From Spirometra erinaceieuropaei (taxonomy: Eukaryota > Platyhelminthes > Cestoda > Diphyllobothriidea > Diphyllobothriidae): a stretch of DNA of 64,000 nucleotides. Below the pieces are notes generated by a model. That model saw nothing but the letters and a program-made list of their open reading frames with translations, was not told the DNA's origin and ran no database searches. The stretch spans positions 1,683,688-1,747,687 of the forward strand of contig CACRXP010000002.1 of assembly GCA_902702965.1 (NCBI GenBank). The letters are read 5' to 3'. Of this stretch, positions 33,679-46,597 are shown piece by piece (the stretch's first letter is position 1; each line of letters starts with the position of its first letter). Position numbers and translations under genes: made by a program.

Positions 33679-34831
33679 ATGCAAAGTCCGCCTTTTGACG
33701 ACAGCCAGATTGAGGATGCCGTGGTGAGGTACAGGAAGAAAAAACCTCCAAAAAATACAGTCTGTTGTGGTCCAGGGAAAAAGCGCTACCTCATATCCAT
33801 ACTGTGCATGTCCTGTCTTACGGTTGTGATCGGTATGCGCTCCGAAATGCTCGGGATTATTACAAATCTGAACAACACTCATAGCGGAAAACATGACAAT
33901 GAGCACATCTTTGTTGATGAGACGGACGACTCGAAGTACGGAGTAGCACATCTGCCAAAGTCCATCTTTATTCAGGGTGCTGTTGTGAACTTTCCCACCG
34001 TTCAAGAAGTTGATCACATCGGCCCAGAAAAGGGGTCTCTTATCTTCAAACCATCACACCACAGACAGTTGCCTTGGACAGCTACAATAACAGAGGATCT
34101 GGTGGAGAATGCAGTTTTCTTTGCGTATCTGGTTGCTAGTCCTATTGGGGGCTACCTGACTGTGCGCCATGATTCTTCTCTACTGCTGGGTTGTTCTGTT
34201 GCAATGACCTGTGGCCTCAACCTCTTTCTTCCGTTGGCTGAAACAATCGGATCAAATATTGACGCCAAGCTGGCTATGATTATAATACTGCGGCTTCTTC
34301 AGGGCCTAGCTGAAGGTTGCCTCATTCCGGCTGTGTTTGGTGTTCTGCGATACTGGAGTCCGGAAACCGAACGGTCGACTCTTGTCTCCCTGACCGTAAT
34401 TGGAGTCTCGCTAGGACCTCTGATAGGCCTACCTGTTTGTGTCGAGATTGAAAAAAAGTGGGGTTGGGGTGTGGTATTCTACATATATGCCAATTTGGGT
34501 TTAATATGGTGCATCTTTTGGTGGCGTCTAATAGACGAGAAACCGCACAAGGACAGAAATCTCTCCAAAGCCGAGCGTCGCTACCTCAGAACCAATATTT
34601 CACCCCAATTACTCTTTAATACCAACAATGTAAAGATTCCTTGGATGTCCATGTTCACCTCGAAACCCGTAATTGCTATATTTTTCACGTATGCCGCAGA
34701 TGACTGGACTTTCCAAATCTCATCTGTTTGCATGCAAACTTTCTACCAACAGAGATACGACGCAGGCGTTGAAAAGACTATATTTCTCCTCTCCTTCCCG
34801 TTCCTATCGAGGTCTATTTTTGTTCCCATCG
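33679..34831 (+). CDS. SLC17-family major facilitator transporter, exon 1 (residues 1-384)
   Basis: This exon encodes most of a proton- or sodium-coupled organic anion transporter related to sialin and vesicular glutamate transporters, a polytopic membrane protein. It holds the N-terminal cytoplasmic tail, TM1 (about 35-52, followed by GMR with Arg54), and an unusually long first luminal loop (about 58-138) with an N-glycosylation sequon at Asn65. TM2 to TM7 follow. The family signature LRLLQGLAEG (Arg205, Glu212), then RYWSPETERS, then WGVVFYIYANLGLIW is intact. In TM7 the sequence is AADDWTF, so the Arg that VGLUTs have before this WTF is Asp341. The His that VGLUTs have in TM2 is not evident. 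The exon ends at G-GTAAGA; reading on would stop at 34866. The substrate is therefore unlikely to be assignable as glutamate. Confidence 0.9.
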
Positions 34832-35703
34832 GTAAGAATGAAATGCGCTTTACACGCCACACATAGGAGAAAGCAGTTTCTCGTATTTACAAGCTTACCT
34901 TGATTCTACTGGTAACTTCGTCCATAGTCAAGAGGTTGCACTGCTGATGTTTGTTAGGATGCTGTTCACGCGTGCATGCACCTTGTCTGCGATGGCGTGC
35001 AAATTTTAAAAGCAGATCTATAAGGGTAAAACACTTGTCTCTTGCAGATATGCATGCAACAACGCGCTCCAGCTCACACTGTTGATTGTTATAATGCCTT
35101 AAACGAAGACATCGTATTTATAAAGACCCCAGTGGTAGTTTTATTGGAGATCGTGATTCTACTAGCATTTTTTAGGTGCGTGCTTGTGTGTCTACGTCTG
35201 GTTACTTTAAAACATTGAGAACTGGATGGGTGCTCCGAATGTTACTTCTCAGCGAATTAGCGGCCTGTCTGTCAACTTATAATACGACTAACAGGTGATG
35301 TGAACTATTTAACAGACAAATATTTGATTAAACAAGCACAATAACAGTCCCTTCATACAGTCAGACAGACTCATCATTTCTTAGATTTGCTCAGTCGATA
35401 TCTTAAATCCTTAGGAACAGACGCAGTGAGTTACTGTGTATCGTGCGCACATTTTACTTGCTGACTTGTTCTGTATACCTCTCAAGAAATATGTTTTATA
35501 TTAAAGGGCGTGTTACATGAGGACTAAGAATGGTTTCTTTAATAATGTTGTTAGGTTGAAAAATTGCCAATTCTGGGATTACTTGACTAGACTATTTCCA
35601 ATTTTTGCAATTGGCCTCAAACACGTTCTGTGCCACCGAAGCAGCCAGCCGTCAGCCCATATGCTGTTTCAGCACCGACTCAGCCTTCTCATCTTTTTTC
35701 TAG
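34832..35703 (+). other. Intron 1 of the SLC17-like gene (872 bp)
   Basis: It runs from gtaaga at 34832 to tttttctag at 35703. An open frame beginning upstream at 35517 runs through the acceptor into exon 2, but the protein-family match begins exactly at the splice site. No repeat is recognised inside. Confidence 0.85.
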
Positions 35704-35868
35704 GTGGCTTTTTGGCTGACATTATTCGACTGAAAACGTCTATATCCTGTACAACGCTGCGCAAAGTTTTCTCGGGCATTGGCTTTGGATTGAAAGGGAT
35801 TTTCTTCGTTGTGCTTGGATTTGCCAAGGACGAAGTGCACGCTACTATCATCTTGTCCCTGGCATTGG
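35704..35868 (+). CDS. SLC17-like transporter, exon 2 (residues 385-440)
   Basis: This exon encodes GGFLADIIRLKTSISCTTLR, then KVFSGIGFGLKGIFFVVLGF and AKDEVHATIILSLALG, corresponding to the end of TM8, TM9 and the start of TM10. Joining the single G of exon 1 to GT at 35704 gives the conserved PIGG. This matches the PIGG(Q/F)xAD pattern at this place in SLC17 proteins, which is strong evidence for the junction. It ends G-GTAAGT at 35868. The exon is phase 1 on both sides, 165 bp. Confidence 0.92.
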
Positions 35869-37359
35869 GTAAGTATGCAGTGATTTAACTTAATCCTCTT
35901 CTAAAAATTACAAGAAACTGCATTGTCTGAGGCTGTAAAAGTTACCGCTCTCAACGGTATTTGCTGCATTTAACCTTATTAACATAGATAACGATGAGAG
36001 GGGTACCAGCGTCAGTCCAAAGGGTACAGTTGAATCTGTCAGGTAATGATAACGCTAATTTCGATTTTAGACCCGGACTTGCCTTAGCAGTTGTTATGAC
36101 TAAAATATGCGCTAAAAGCTACTTGGTGAAGTGTTCGAATACTCAAGGGTTTTAGTATTTTGACGTACACCTGTTGATCCACCAAGTGGCATCTGTTCGC
36201 TCACTATGAATCCACGTTTTAAATAAGGGGGCTTCGGGGAGTCATTGGGCAATCTAAACGCCAAAATACAGCTTTGTAAAAAATGGCTTTCGTCACACTG
36301 AGCAAAAACCACAGTAGCAGCTAGTGTTGCGGCAGTGAAAGCATAATCATCTCGTGATTTGGTTAGAACTTGGATCTGAGGTTTTTTTATCATTCCGTTT
36401 CATGTCACACATTATTTTGCAATTAAAATATACAGCAAAATTAATACGTTTCGTGTATAAATATAGCATTCCTGGTAAACGCTTATGCTTTTTCCAGCGA
36501 ACTTTGTTCCCCGTCAAGAAATTACTTTCTTAGCAGACTCACTCCAGCCTGGTGCGTAAAACTCTCCTAAGTACATCGAAGAATTCAAGATTACCTAGGA
36601 GTAGAGCTACCCGGATCTAATTGAGAAATGGAATATACTCCTCGGTCGTTGCTTTGGAGTTCAAAGCCTGAACAACCAGCTAAATGAAGAGAGTCTGAAT
36701 ACTCCGTATTGTCACCAAGAGGTCGTGGGTGCATGCCTAATCTGTAGAACTCCTAGCCCAATGGCTAGATTGGCGACAAGACGCGACCGTTGATCTAAGG
36801 TGCGTCCAGCCTGGGGTTGTATTTTGACTAGCTGACAATGGTGCCTGCATGAAAAATGTCATTTCAAGCTTCCCTGTCGTTCTCTGCGCTCCCTCTTCTA
36901 GGACCATGACGTTAGGAACCAGCTGGCAACGAAAAGTCACAGATGCTTTTGAAAAAAATAAATCTACATTGTTTTGAATGGAGTTGGACAGTGTTAAGCG
37001 TTCAGCAGCATACGGTTTCTCAGGAAATGTCTGTGAGACGTCCTGTTCAGGTATAAATGCGTAGCAAAATATTGGGGAAATGTGCTTTCTGTCCATTTTC
37101 AACAGCTGCGGACTTAGAGTAGTCTAACAACAAGTGATTCTTACAAATTAATACTTGAGACAACAAATCAGCTCAAGGAAACGTGGTTGGGTTAACGTGC
37201 ATCATCAGACAGACTCAACTGGAAGCTTGCATTTTATGACTACCCATAATTTCGACCTGCGCGTTAGTCTTTGGATTTCCAATTAGTATTGTACAACCGA
37301 CTTTTAAATCCTCGTTTTCGACTATGTGTACCGTATTACTCACAACAAGGTGTGTGCAG

Positions 37360-37570
37360 GGACATCCAGTTGCGCGGGAATTAGCTTATAGTGACAGTAG
37401 ACTTGTGCTGCATCTACCGCACTCCATCCTTTCTCACCCTCATGAGCCCGGTGTCAGGTCATAGCTAAGAAAACCAGAGCCTGAATGGAATGCATCAGCT
37501 GATTAAGTTAATCTGCTTGCCTATGCGTACCACACGCCTCTGGTCCGCGCGCAAAGGACCGGGCTAAGTA
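37360..37570 (+). repeat. Interspersed repeat X, copy X3
   Basis: It matches X1 and X2 at gcgcgggaattagcttatag, agtagacttgtgctgcatct, accgcactcc, gagcccggtgtcagg and cctctggtccgcg. Internal parts are shortened. Confidence 0.55.
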
Positions 37571-39139
37571 CAGTAGTGGAAGAAATAAAGGATTTATAGA
37601 AGAATCAAATTAAGTTACGCAAAAAAGTGTTGCAAAACTCTTAGCTTATTAAAAGCGCGATAACTAAATAAAGGTACAACCCCTAGGGAAAAGACTAAGA
37701 AGGGCATAATCCGGACGTTGGGAAACTTGCAATTGCATTATACGGGGTAACGCCTTTCGTGGACAGATAAAACCCAAAGAAAACGACAACTGTTAGTTAA
37801 TAAAACGAGTTACTTGCAAAGTAGCGTCAATTCTGGACCTCGCAATTCTTCCTCACAAAGAAATAAAGTTGCGTAGGCTGGAACCGCAACGCTCCGTTAG
37901 ATGATGTTTCGAGGTACCCTGTCTTTCTTCCTTTTCCCAGCACTTGAATTTGTTATCTTATAAAGGCTCCGAGTTAAAGACTCAGTAAGAGACAGCTAAA
38001 AGGCTGGAACTTGGGTGTTAGGTAAACTGACCGATGGAGACGTCACTTGGCAAGTTGCTGGAAGAGATTAAAGAAAGAGAGTGGGTGAAAGCTATGCGCA
38101 TCTGACCGCGGGTTAATAGGAAGATGGAGCTAGAGGACACTGACGAAATAAACTGAGTCATTAAAGAGCGCCCTGGTATCGACCAGTCTCAAGTTTCTCG
38201 ACCATGTGAGAGTGGATTAGCCTCAGAGATCTCAGACTTTGTCGTCTGGCGCGAATTGCTTGTATCCCTACGAAATGAAATATTTACGTTCGAGTACTCA
38301 GACCACGGGACGAGGTACTGAACATGTCCTTCTATGTCACCTGGTTTCTGGGTAAACAGTTTTGAGTCGGGAAATCATCGACGCGGCGAAAAACTGGAAG
38401 TCGACTTTGCAAGACCTACTAGTGGATTGAATCATTCCAAACACCACATAGTCTTTCAAAGCCGCTCAATGCAATTACAAAACCGCGAAACCTCATTTGG
38501 GCGTCGTTTGGAAAGGTCAGTCAGCTCAATAAAACCAAGTAAAACGCCGTTTTACTGGATTCTGAGTGGAATGTGGAAAACATGGTTTCTGTGATTTTGT
38601 TTGCAACTTCCAAATGATATTTTGTTCAAATCACAATCACGTGAGACCACTAGGTTATAGATCAGATGTGCGAACACAGCATATACGCCCAAATGATGTC
38701 GTCAACAGATCTAAGCGAAAAAGCAGGTCTACAGTAGGACCTCCAGTTTTGAGTGAAGAGATGGCAAATAACCAAATCTACCCAGCTGGGCAACGTTCAG
38801 CGCTCTTTACAATAGTCGGACTGCAACATAAAAACATGTCAGTAGCTTCAGGTAACATTTTGTACTAGACTGATCATATCGTACTAAAGGCTAATTAAAG
38901 ATGTATAGTTGTTGTCGCTACTATTCCCATGTCGCATTAAATCATCACGCTGATTTGATGTGACATGCCTGGATGCGCGCGCCTCCTCTGACAAAGTAGC
39001 TAGATTTGTAGGTTCTTGGGTGACTGAGTCGCATATTTTCGCACCTACCTACTGCTCTTTCGCAACTTGAACATCTAACTGTCTACGATTGTCGTACATT
39101 TTATAAAAATAAAAACATTCTCTGCCGCTGGCGGTTCAA

Positions 39140-39300
39140 TCGTTGCAGACGACGCGTGCCCCACGAAGAGGGCGCAGCGTCGATGACTCGCCCATGGACC
39201 TGTTTACAATGGGGTAGACTTGCGTGACAGCAAACACCCTCTACCCCCCCCCCGTCCTCAATCACCTTTTTTCCGGTGGCAAGACAACGTCAAGACGACC
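39140..39300 (+). repeat. Interspersed repeat X, diverged copy X5
   Basis: The resemblance is limited to the stretch with gactcgcccatggacctgtt, tacaatggggtagacttgcg and accctctacc. A run of ten C near 39245 follows. Confidence 0.35.
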
Positions 39301-40159
39301 GATGGTGGGCTCAAGAGCAGCGACTAACAAATGCAGACGTCTTTGTCTGCACGTGCCAAGCGCGACCTGGCTTCCACTGCGTGTACCAGGCTACTGTTAA
39401 TGACGGCTTGAACCTCACACAAGTGAGGATTCTGCAGCATGGCTCTAGGGCTCGAAGAAAACCGAGTTATCTCCTCCGTTGACAACCATCCGGACAATGA
39501 CTCTTAGTGTGTCAGGTTTATTATACTGAAGTGGGGCTGGATCCCCTCCGGTAACGGCCACGCTCTCCCATGCATTAGTCGATGCCCGGGGCGACCAACC
39601 AGATGGCGATTGGGTTGGGCGCGGCCGCGGCGTAAAGGCTCATGCTTAAGGCGTTCCTATGAACTTTTTGTTACAAACAAACAGCTTTTTTATGGCTCGA
39701 TGTTGCGGTAGCATATGGGTACACAAAACACTTACGCAGTGATCCATATGTTGCATGTCCATGCAGAAGTCTAAATTGCGTTGAAGGCCATGATTTCTGA
39801 AAACTGACAGCTTAACTACATCGATCGATTTGAGTTTCTTAAATCGAATTCAGGTATTTCTGTATTAAAGACCCTTTCTAAAAGCTCCTGAAAGGCTTTT
39901 CTCGAACATTGTGATTCGAAAAGCAATATCTCTTAGACGCACACAAAATATAAGTACAAATCTGATAGCTTGGGGTCAATTTACGTGTTACAAACTGCAG
40001 GCGTTCTTGAAACCTGTAGAAATTTGACGTCGAGCTGCGGAACATGACTTAATAGAGCGGGCAAACCCAGGTAATAATTGCCTGGGTAATTTTTAAATCA
40101 GTCCAGTAGCCAGCGAATTTAAATGAGAATTAACAATAGCAAATAAATCATCGGTCTTA

Positions 40160-40640
40160 TTTTTCGTTTTTTTAATTTCCTGAGAAATTATCAACGAAGT
40201 TGGAGTAGTTCAGTGTCTATAGTCTCAGACCGAGAATTTTATACATGAATATTTGGGCCAAAGTCCATCAGCCACAGCGAGTAACCGCGTAATATTCATT
40301 AATTGCCGACAGGCAGCTAGTAGTATACTTTAGGGTAAGGTGACACAATACTAACAGCACAGGTACTAGCCAAAAGCCCATACACGCGTGTGTCGTCGAT
40401 GGTTTACTGCTGCATGGCGCAGCTGCGAGGGATTCGACTCGTCAGTGGGTCCCCGCGTGTTTTTCTGGTAGATACCCCAATTTAGAAATTGTCACTTTTT
40501 AATTCCCTGAGAAATTATCTACGAAGTTGGAGTAGTTCAGTTTATTCAAGGTGTATAGGCTAAGGCCATGAGCTTTATACACGCGTGTATGGGCTTTTGG
40601 CCAGTACCTGTGCTGTTAGTATGGTATTCCCTTATTCAAA
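40160..40640. repeat. Local direct and inverted repeat structure
   Basis: The segment cctgagaaattatcaacgaa...ggagtagttcag near 40180 recurs directly at 40502 (cctgagaaattatctacgaa). The segment 40342-40400 (acaatactaacagcacaggt, actagccaaaagcccataca) is mirrored at 40583-40628 (tacacgcgtgtatgggctttt, ggccagtacctgtgctgtta). This suggests a small foldback transposon of about 300-480 bp with partial duplication. Confidence 0.65.
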
Positions 40641-40671
40641 AATGTTATTTTTATTAATTAAAATCGAGGTG

Positions 40672-40885
40672 TAGTGGCACGCCTGGGTGCGGCTCCGGCC
40701 TTGCCGCCACCTGCACCCTCTCCCGCCCCCGGTCTTCTTGACTATGTCTTGACAGCGGGTTCAGGGAGGGATGAGAGAGTGCGGTTGATGCTGTGCCAGT
40801 ATATTAGCACTTCAACTAATTCACTCGCAAGTCACCACGTCTGCCCTCACCTTGCTGTAGAGCACACGGTGAACATTGTCGGGAA
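40672..40885 (-). repeat. Interspersed repeat X, copy X4 (inverted)
   Basis: Its reverse complement gives gttcaccgtgtgctctacag, ggtgacttgcgagtgaatta, gcatcaaccgcactctctc, acatagtcaagaagaccggg and gagagggtgcagg, the same order as X1-X2. A 73-codon plus-strand frame over it is not called. Confidence 0.6.
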
Positions 40886-43032
40886 AAGCGGCTGACTTAA
40901 CAATTAGCAGCATAGAAATTTACGCCCAAAAGGCATCTGTTGCTTAAGAAAGCATAAATTCCTGATATCGTTTGCCCTAATTATCGTAAGTTTAAGGTTA
41001 GTACTTTTGCGTATTATGAGAAAAAGTCCCGTATCTGAAATGTGTGTGACCCTATGCTGTGCATGCATGCAATTGCTTTTTATCTCTGCCTGTTATTTGT
41101 TCCGGTTGACAGTTTTAACATAATTTACTGCATTTTCAGTGCTTGATGTGGGCATGAATAAGCAGAAGACAGAAAACTGAAATTAATTCTTGCGGTCCTA
41201 ATGCAGCACAAAGTCTATTCGCTAAAATTGCTCTAAATCGACTTGATCTGGTTTCTGCAGAAGCCGTACTTTTTGCGATTCTCGCCATCGAGCCGTTGGC
41301 GATGTTTACAGTTTGTGGCAGGATAAATTTTAAATAAGCACAATGAGGCCAAGAGGATTGCCTAAATGCAGTTAGGCATCACTGCCGACGTCCAGATTTA
41401 CTGGGAAAATATGATTAAAATTCACGTTGGTCTTCTTGAGGCAGACTGAAGTCCGGAAATCTGAACAGTACGCTGCCGGCCTCGGGGTTGTTTGCCCGCA
41501 TCGACAGTTGAAACCTCAAAGATGAGGGATGCTGACTGAAAATGCCTGCAGGACAGTTCATTTGTCCAAGGTCTGACCTCCGTTTACTATAAGGGAACCA
41601 CAGATGGGTCTTCACTTCCCAGACTCACGGACACGTTTTCTCCTCTGCCCTGATAAATTCGACTACTACCTTCTCCAAAACGACCGTTAAGTTAAAATCT
41701 GCAGTCACAAAGCAGTGAACATGAAGTTAAACGGCTGATACTATAGCTCAAATCTGTAACGTACATTGCAGGCGTAAAACATCTTTCTGTTTTTTTATAA
41801 TTCGTCGTTAGTTTGCTTGTTCCCTGACAGTTTCACGCCAAAGGCGAGCACTTACAATCGGATCTGAGGTCATGCGTATGCATTAGAGCAACCTAAGTGT
41901 TGGTAATATATGTACTAGTACTCCTGACTCACAGTAAGTGCTCTCGCTACTAGAGGCCTATTTCCTAGGGCAACATACGTAAACAGTCTGGTATTTTCGT
42001 AGACAAGGCGTGAGAGTCGGTAGCAGTTGATATTGGACTATTTGAAGGTGCTTGTAATCCAAAGAAACGTACGGCCGGGGGACCTTTTCTTTTTATATCA
42101 TCCAATCTGCGAGAAAGTTCTTACAACACCGACAAGGAAACTGTAGGAGAAGGGGAAACGGTTACGTTGAAGGGTATATGGATGCATGGATAACGCTTGA
42201 CAAAACGGTTTCAAGATGACCAAAAGCCTAGCCTATTGAGAAGATGTAAAGGCTCTAACTTACAACCCCATTTAGGTGCACTTGACTAGAGTATATACTT
42301 TGTCTGTGGACCTAAAATGCATGCCTCCAAAGTACAAAATAAACCCTTTCATTAATTTAAAGCTCACTGATTATCATACCAGCACTGGATGCAGGAAAAT
42401 CGACTGAAATTAGAGGATACGTTGCAAACTAATACTGAATAATTTGAGAAAACTTGTACATGGCTAGTGGGTTTCAGTGAAGAGATGTTGAAGGTGAATG
42501 GCTAAGAGGACGAGTAAATACGCATTTTAACTTTTTCGAAGAACAAAAGATTAAAAATCAAGGGAGTCAAGACTTTACTTGGAATAAGCACTTGCGAAAT
42601 TCCATTACATAAACGTTTCGACTTATACCTCATTAATGAAATCAAAATGAGGTTTAAATAAAAGGACGATGGTTGCATAAGAGTTAGAGATAAACAGTTT
42701 CGTCAACGGCGCAGGCAGAAATGTTTCCGTTTCCATAAAGAATTGCTTAAGATGAATCATACCAGGAGATTTTCAACTGCTTACATTAAAGGGCCAATCT
42801 TCTTTAGAAGGAGCGATCCACAGACCGGAAAAAGAAGAGAAACGAGATATGTCAAGCACAACTGACTTTCTTCGGTTTGACATATAGCTGGAAGGGCAAA
42901 TAACCAGGAACTTATCCTTTTCATCACTCTGCCCTATTCGCTCTTCGCATTCAATTACAACAAATTTGTCTGCTTCCAGCGATTTCGGTCTGGACAGCAG
43001 AACGATCTGACCCAAAGGGTGTCTTTCCTTTA

Positions 43033-44022
43033 CAGTGCGTGACCGACCTCATGAAATGTTGGCTGAAATTCTTAAATGCGCTTTCGACTAGGAAGGATTA
43101 AAAAGGTGGCGTTTTAATATTAATTATCACAAATCATAATCCTATAGTATTTCAGACTGGCCAGGATGTCAGCTTTTGAATGCCCTCCTTTTTGACCTCC
43201 TACAGTAATCGTACTTGGTAAAAAATGACTACTTACGTAGCATGCATTTTTCACAATTATTTTGGATGGTCTTATAAATTCAAATATATTTTATAGAAAC
43301 CGTGCACAAAAATGCTTTCTTTTACGTTTTTGGTAGAAAATCACATTTTATTCGTATTTTATATCCGAAGAAAGCGTACCTTTAGGTTTTGAAAACGGTT
43401 CCCAATTCCCGAATAATTTTGAACTTGATCGGTCGTTGCATTAGCGTTTAGCGATTTCATTCTACAAGCTGCATGCGTTCCGGTAAGGAAAATCATATAT
43501 TTCTTTATGCATTTCGCAAGACACTACATAGAGTTCATGAAATTTTGCAATGATTACGGGCTATTTTGTACAGTTTAAGAATAACATCGGTAAACGGACA
43601 CGTGTCATGCTGTGTATATGGACATCGCAAGGTCTTAAAAACCTCATAATTAGAAACTTTTTTAAAACCAAAACCTAACGTTCCCTCGAGCATAAAATAT
43701 AAAAACAATGTGATTTTCTAGAAAAAAATAAAAGAAAGCATTTTATGTGCACGCTTTCTATAAAATATATTTGAATTTATAAGACCATCCAAAAGCAATG
43801 TGAAAAATGCATGTTACATATGTAGTCATTTTTTACCAAGTACGATTATTGTGAGAGTTCAAAAAGATAGGCACTCAAAAGCCGACATCCTGGCGAGTTG
43901 GAAATATTATAGAATTATGCGACATCTTAATAAATATTACAACGCCACCGGATTAATCCTTCCTAGTTGAAAACGCATTTAAAAATTTCGGCCAACACTT
44001 CCTGAGATCGGTCTCGCACACC
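43033..44022. mobile_element. Foldback element F6, in intron 2
   Basis: The left end CAGTGCGTGACCGACCTCAT is preceded by TA. The right end ggccaacacttcctgagatcg and ggtctcgcacacca is a slightly eroded mirror. The arms mirror each other over most of their length. It lies inside intron 2 of the SLC17-like gene. Confidence 0.8.
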
Positions 44023-44757
44023 ATTTGCGTGCAGGAACGCAAGCTAAAAGTGACTTTGTTAGGCGCCAGACAGTAGGACAGTCCCTCCTAAGGTTGTGTT
44101 TATCCGCTGGTCGTCCGTGCTCTGGCAGTCACTTTAATTGGTTTAACCCTGTTGGAGCTCCGATTTGGGAAATTTAAAAAAAGAATTTCTTTCGTGGAGG
44201 TAAATTCAAGTTAAATTCAAATCTTCGGCAAGTAGACAGTCAAGTCTGGTCGTTCAAACTTAAAAAAGAACGCTCTCATGAAGGAGGTCTTCAATAAGCA
44301 AATGCTGGAGAATTTTGATCGCGTCTGATGTTAGATGTTATCCTGCCCATAAGCGTCATGTGTGGCAAACGCCTGAAATTTTGACTAAATGCTGAAATGC
44401 AGATGCGAAAATAAAATGCATTTATAAGCCCTTAGCATACTGATATTAACTCGAGAATCCTTTCCAGTAATTTGGCCAAATCGAGTTTGAAATAAAACTT
44501 ATGTTAAGAAATAGTTTTTATGAATATACTGGTTTCCGATACACATATAAACCAAAGAGTATCTGTTATAGAAATGAATAAAATCCTAGTCTGAAATTTT
44601 TAAAATTGAATTGTTCCCTACATGACCAGAATTTACGCCCAACATTCTGATGTATACACTAAATATTAGAGCTTTAAATCAACTCGTAATAACTACTAAC
44701 TTTTGCACGAAGGAGCCTGGAGCACTCCTGATTCTTTTAGGAGGATTTGCTCTCCTA

Positions 44758-45739
44758 CAGTGGGTGATCAGTCCGAAGAAATGTTGGCCGATATTCTGAA
44801 AAGCGTTTTCGATTAGAATGGATCTCTCTAGAAGGGTTTATAATATTGCTCTTTATACGGTATGATCCTACAGTATTTCGGACTCTCCATGATTGCAGCT
44901 TTCGAAAACATATCTTTTAGACATCCTTTAGAAACCACAATAAACAAAATATGACTTCTTAAGTAACATGCATTATCCACGCTGATTCTCGATGCTCTTC
45001 TAAATTCAAATATATTTTATAGAAAACATATACAACATATGCTTTCCTTCACTCATTTGGTAAAACCTCGCATTGTCTTCACATTCCATACCCTAACAAG
45101 GTTATGATTTGGTTTTAAACAGTTTTTAGTTATGGGATTTTTACGACCGTGCAGTTTCCTTGCATACGACATCGCACACATGCGTTTACTAAATACTTTT
45201 TATGAAATGTACAACAAGGTCCACATACGCCGCAAAATTTTTTGAACTCCACATGGTATCTGCCTAAAGATATAGAGGAATATATGACTTTTCTTGCGCA
45301 GAAAGCATGTATCTGAAATTGCTAATCGATAATGCAATGGCTGATATGACTCAAGATTATTCGGCAATCGGTAAACTTTTTAAAACCTAAGTATACACTC
45401 TCTTCTGCTACAACGTATGAAGACAATGGGATTTTCTTCCAAAAGAGTAAAAAAAATCATATTTTGCGTACGTTTTCTTTAAAATCTATTTGAATTTATA
45501 AGACCAACCAAAGTCAATGTGAACAATGTATGCTACATAAGAAGTCATTTTTTACCAAGTGTGGTTTACACAGGATGGCGAAAAGATGTGTTTTAAAAAG
45601 CCACCATCCTGTCGAGTCCGAAGTGCTATAGGATAATGCCGCATGATGATCAAGATTACGACCCTATCTAAAAATCCTTCCTAATTAAAATCACATTTCA
45701 GAATTTCGGTCAACAGTTCATGAGATTGGTTATTCACTG
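44758..45739. mobile_element. Foldback element F7, in intron 2
   Basis: The left end CAGTGGGTGATCAGTCCGAAG is preceded by TA. The right end gagattggttattcactg is followed by TA. The arms are more diverged from each other than in F4 or F8, suggesting an older insertion. Confidence 0.75.
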
Positions 45740-46139
45740 TACCTAAGCAGTATAACAATGAATTTGCAACTATTATGGTGGCCACAAAAATTGATGGGAA
45801 AGGTACAAACTTGAAGATTGCTTATTTCTGGAGTTTTATTTACACAGGGCTCACGAAGGTTCTCAATAATAACTATCTCGTCACAATGTTGGTTTATTAA
45901 CATTTATAATGTAAAGGCATAAAACCATGGGTAAGTAATTTCATTTGCTAATGGAAGTCATACTTAAGAATTCTCTTCGAGTTTTCAGACTTTTAACCTG
46001 CAGCTTAATCATAAGCGGGCACAAGAGGGGGCTATATCGCAGTTGGTAGGTAGGCCCCGTATTACAGGTGGCTGGTGTTTTTGTTTACTGGGGCTATTTT
46101 GTGGGGTTCCATAATCACACCTGACCCATTTGGCTTCCG

Positions 46140-46365
46140 TTTTACATTTTAGGTTAGGATTAGAGTACCATTTAATGGTTTCCGATTTTCGGGTTACGGT
46201 TAGGGTTTGAGCGTACGATTAGGTTTCAGTATTACGGTTAGTTTTTCCAGTTATGGCTTTGTATAAGGGCTACGGTTCCGTTTACGATTTTGGTTAGTGT
46301 TAGGGTTGCCAGTAAGGTTAACGGTTGACGTTTAAAGTTGAGGTTAGAGTCAGGGCTAAGGTCGC
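46140..46365 (+). repeat. Degenerate telomere-like (TTAGGG-related) tract
   Basis: GGTTAGGGTTT-like words recur in one orientation: aggttaggattagag, acggttagggtttgag, gattaggtttcag, tggttagtgttagggttgcc, aggttagagtcagggctaagg. No uninterrupted TTAGGG array is present. It could be a relic of an interstitial telomeric repeat or an unrelated simple-repeat decay product. Confidence 0.5.
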
Positions 46366-46597
46366 CATTCGCTACTCCATTCCTGGCTACCAACTGCAAT
46401 CTAGCCCAAAGGGGTGATAAAAACAGCCCTGAAGAATTGTACATTATCGTTCAGACAAGATGAAGAAACTTATGAGACCTTAACAATATGATAATAATAA
46501 CAATAACAATAACTACGACAAGATAAAGTCACCTTTGTGGATGAAAATTTTGCTTATTGATAATTTTTTTGACGAAAGTGTTGATTCTTTTTTGAAG

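Larger units (their letters stand above)
35869..46597 (+). other. Intron 2 of the SLC17-like gene (10.7 kb), repeat-rich
   Basis: It extends from gtaagt to tttttgaag. It contains repeat X copies at 37360-37570, 39140-39300 and 40672-40885, a small foldback at 40160-40640, full foldback elements F6 and F7 at 43.0-44.0 and 44.8-45.7 kb, and a degenerate telomere-like tract at 46140-46365. Stretches 36000-37300, 37600-39100, 39300-40150 and 40900-43030 show nothing else I recognise. Two inverted-arm elements in one transcript would give long hairpins in the pre-mRNA. Confidence 0.75.

Noticed and set aside
35517..35703. Coding extension upstream of exon 2
   Set aside because: The open frame continues upstream, but family similarity starts exactly at the tttttctag acceptor, and the G-GT join restores the conserved PIGG motif.
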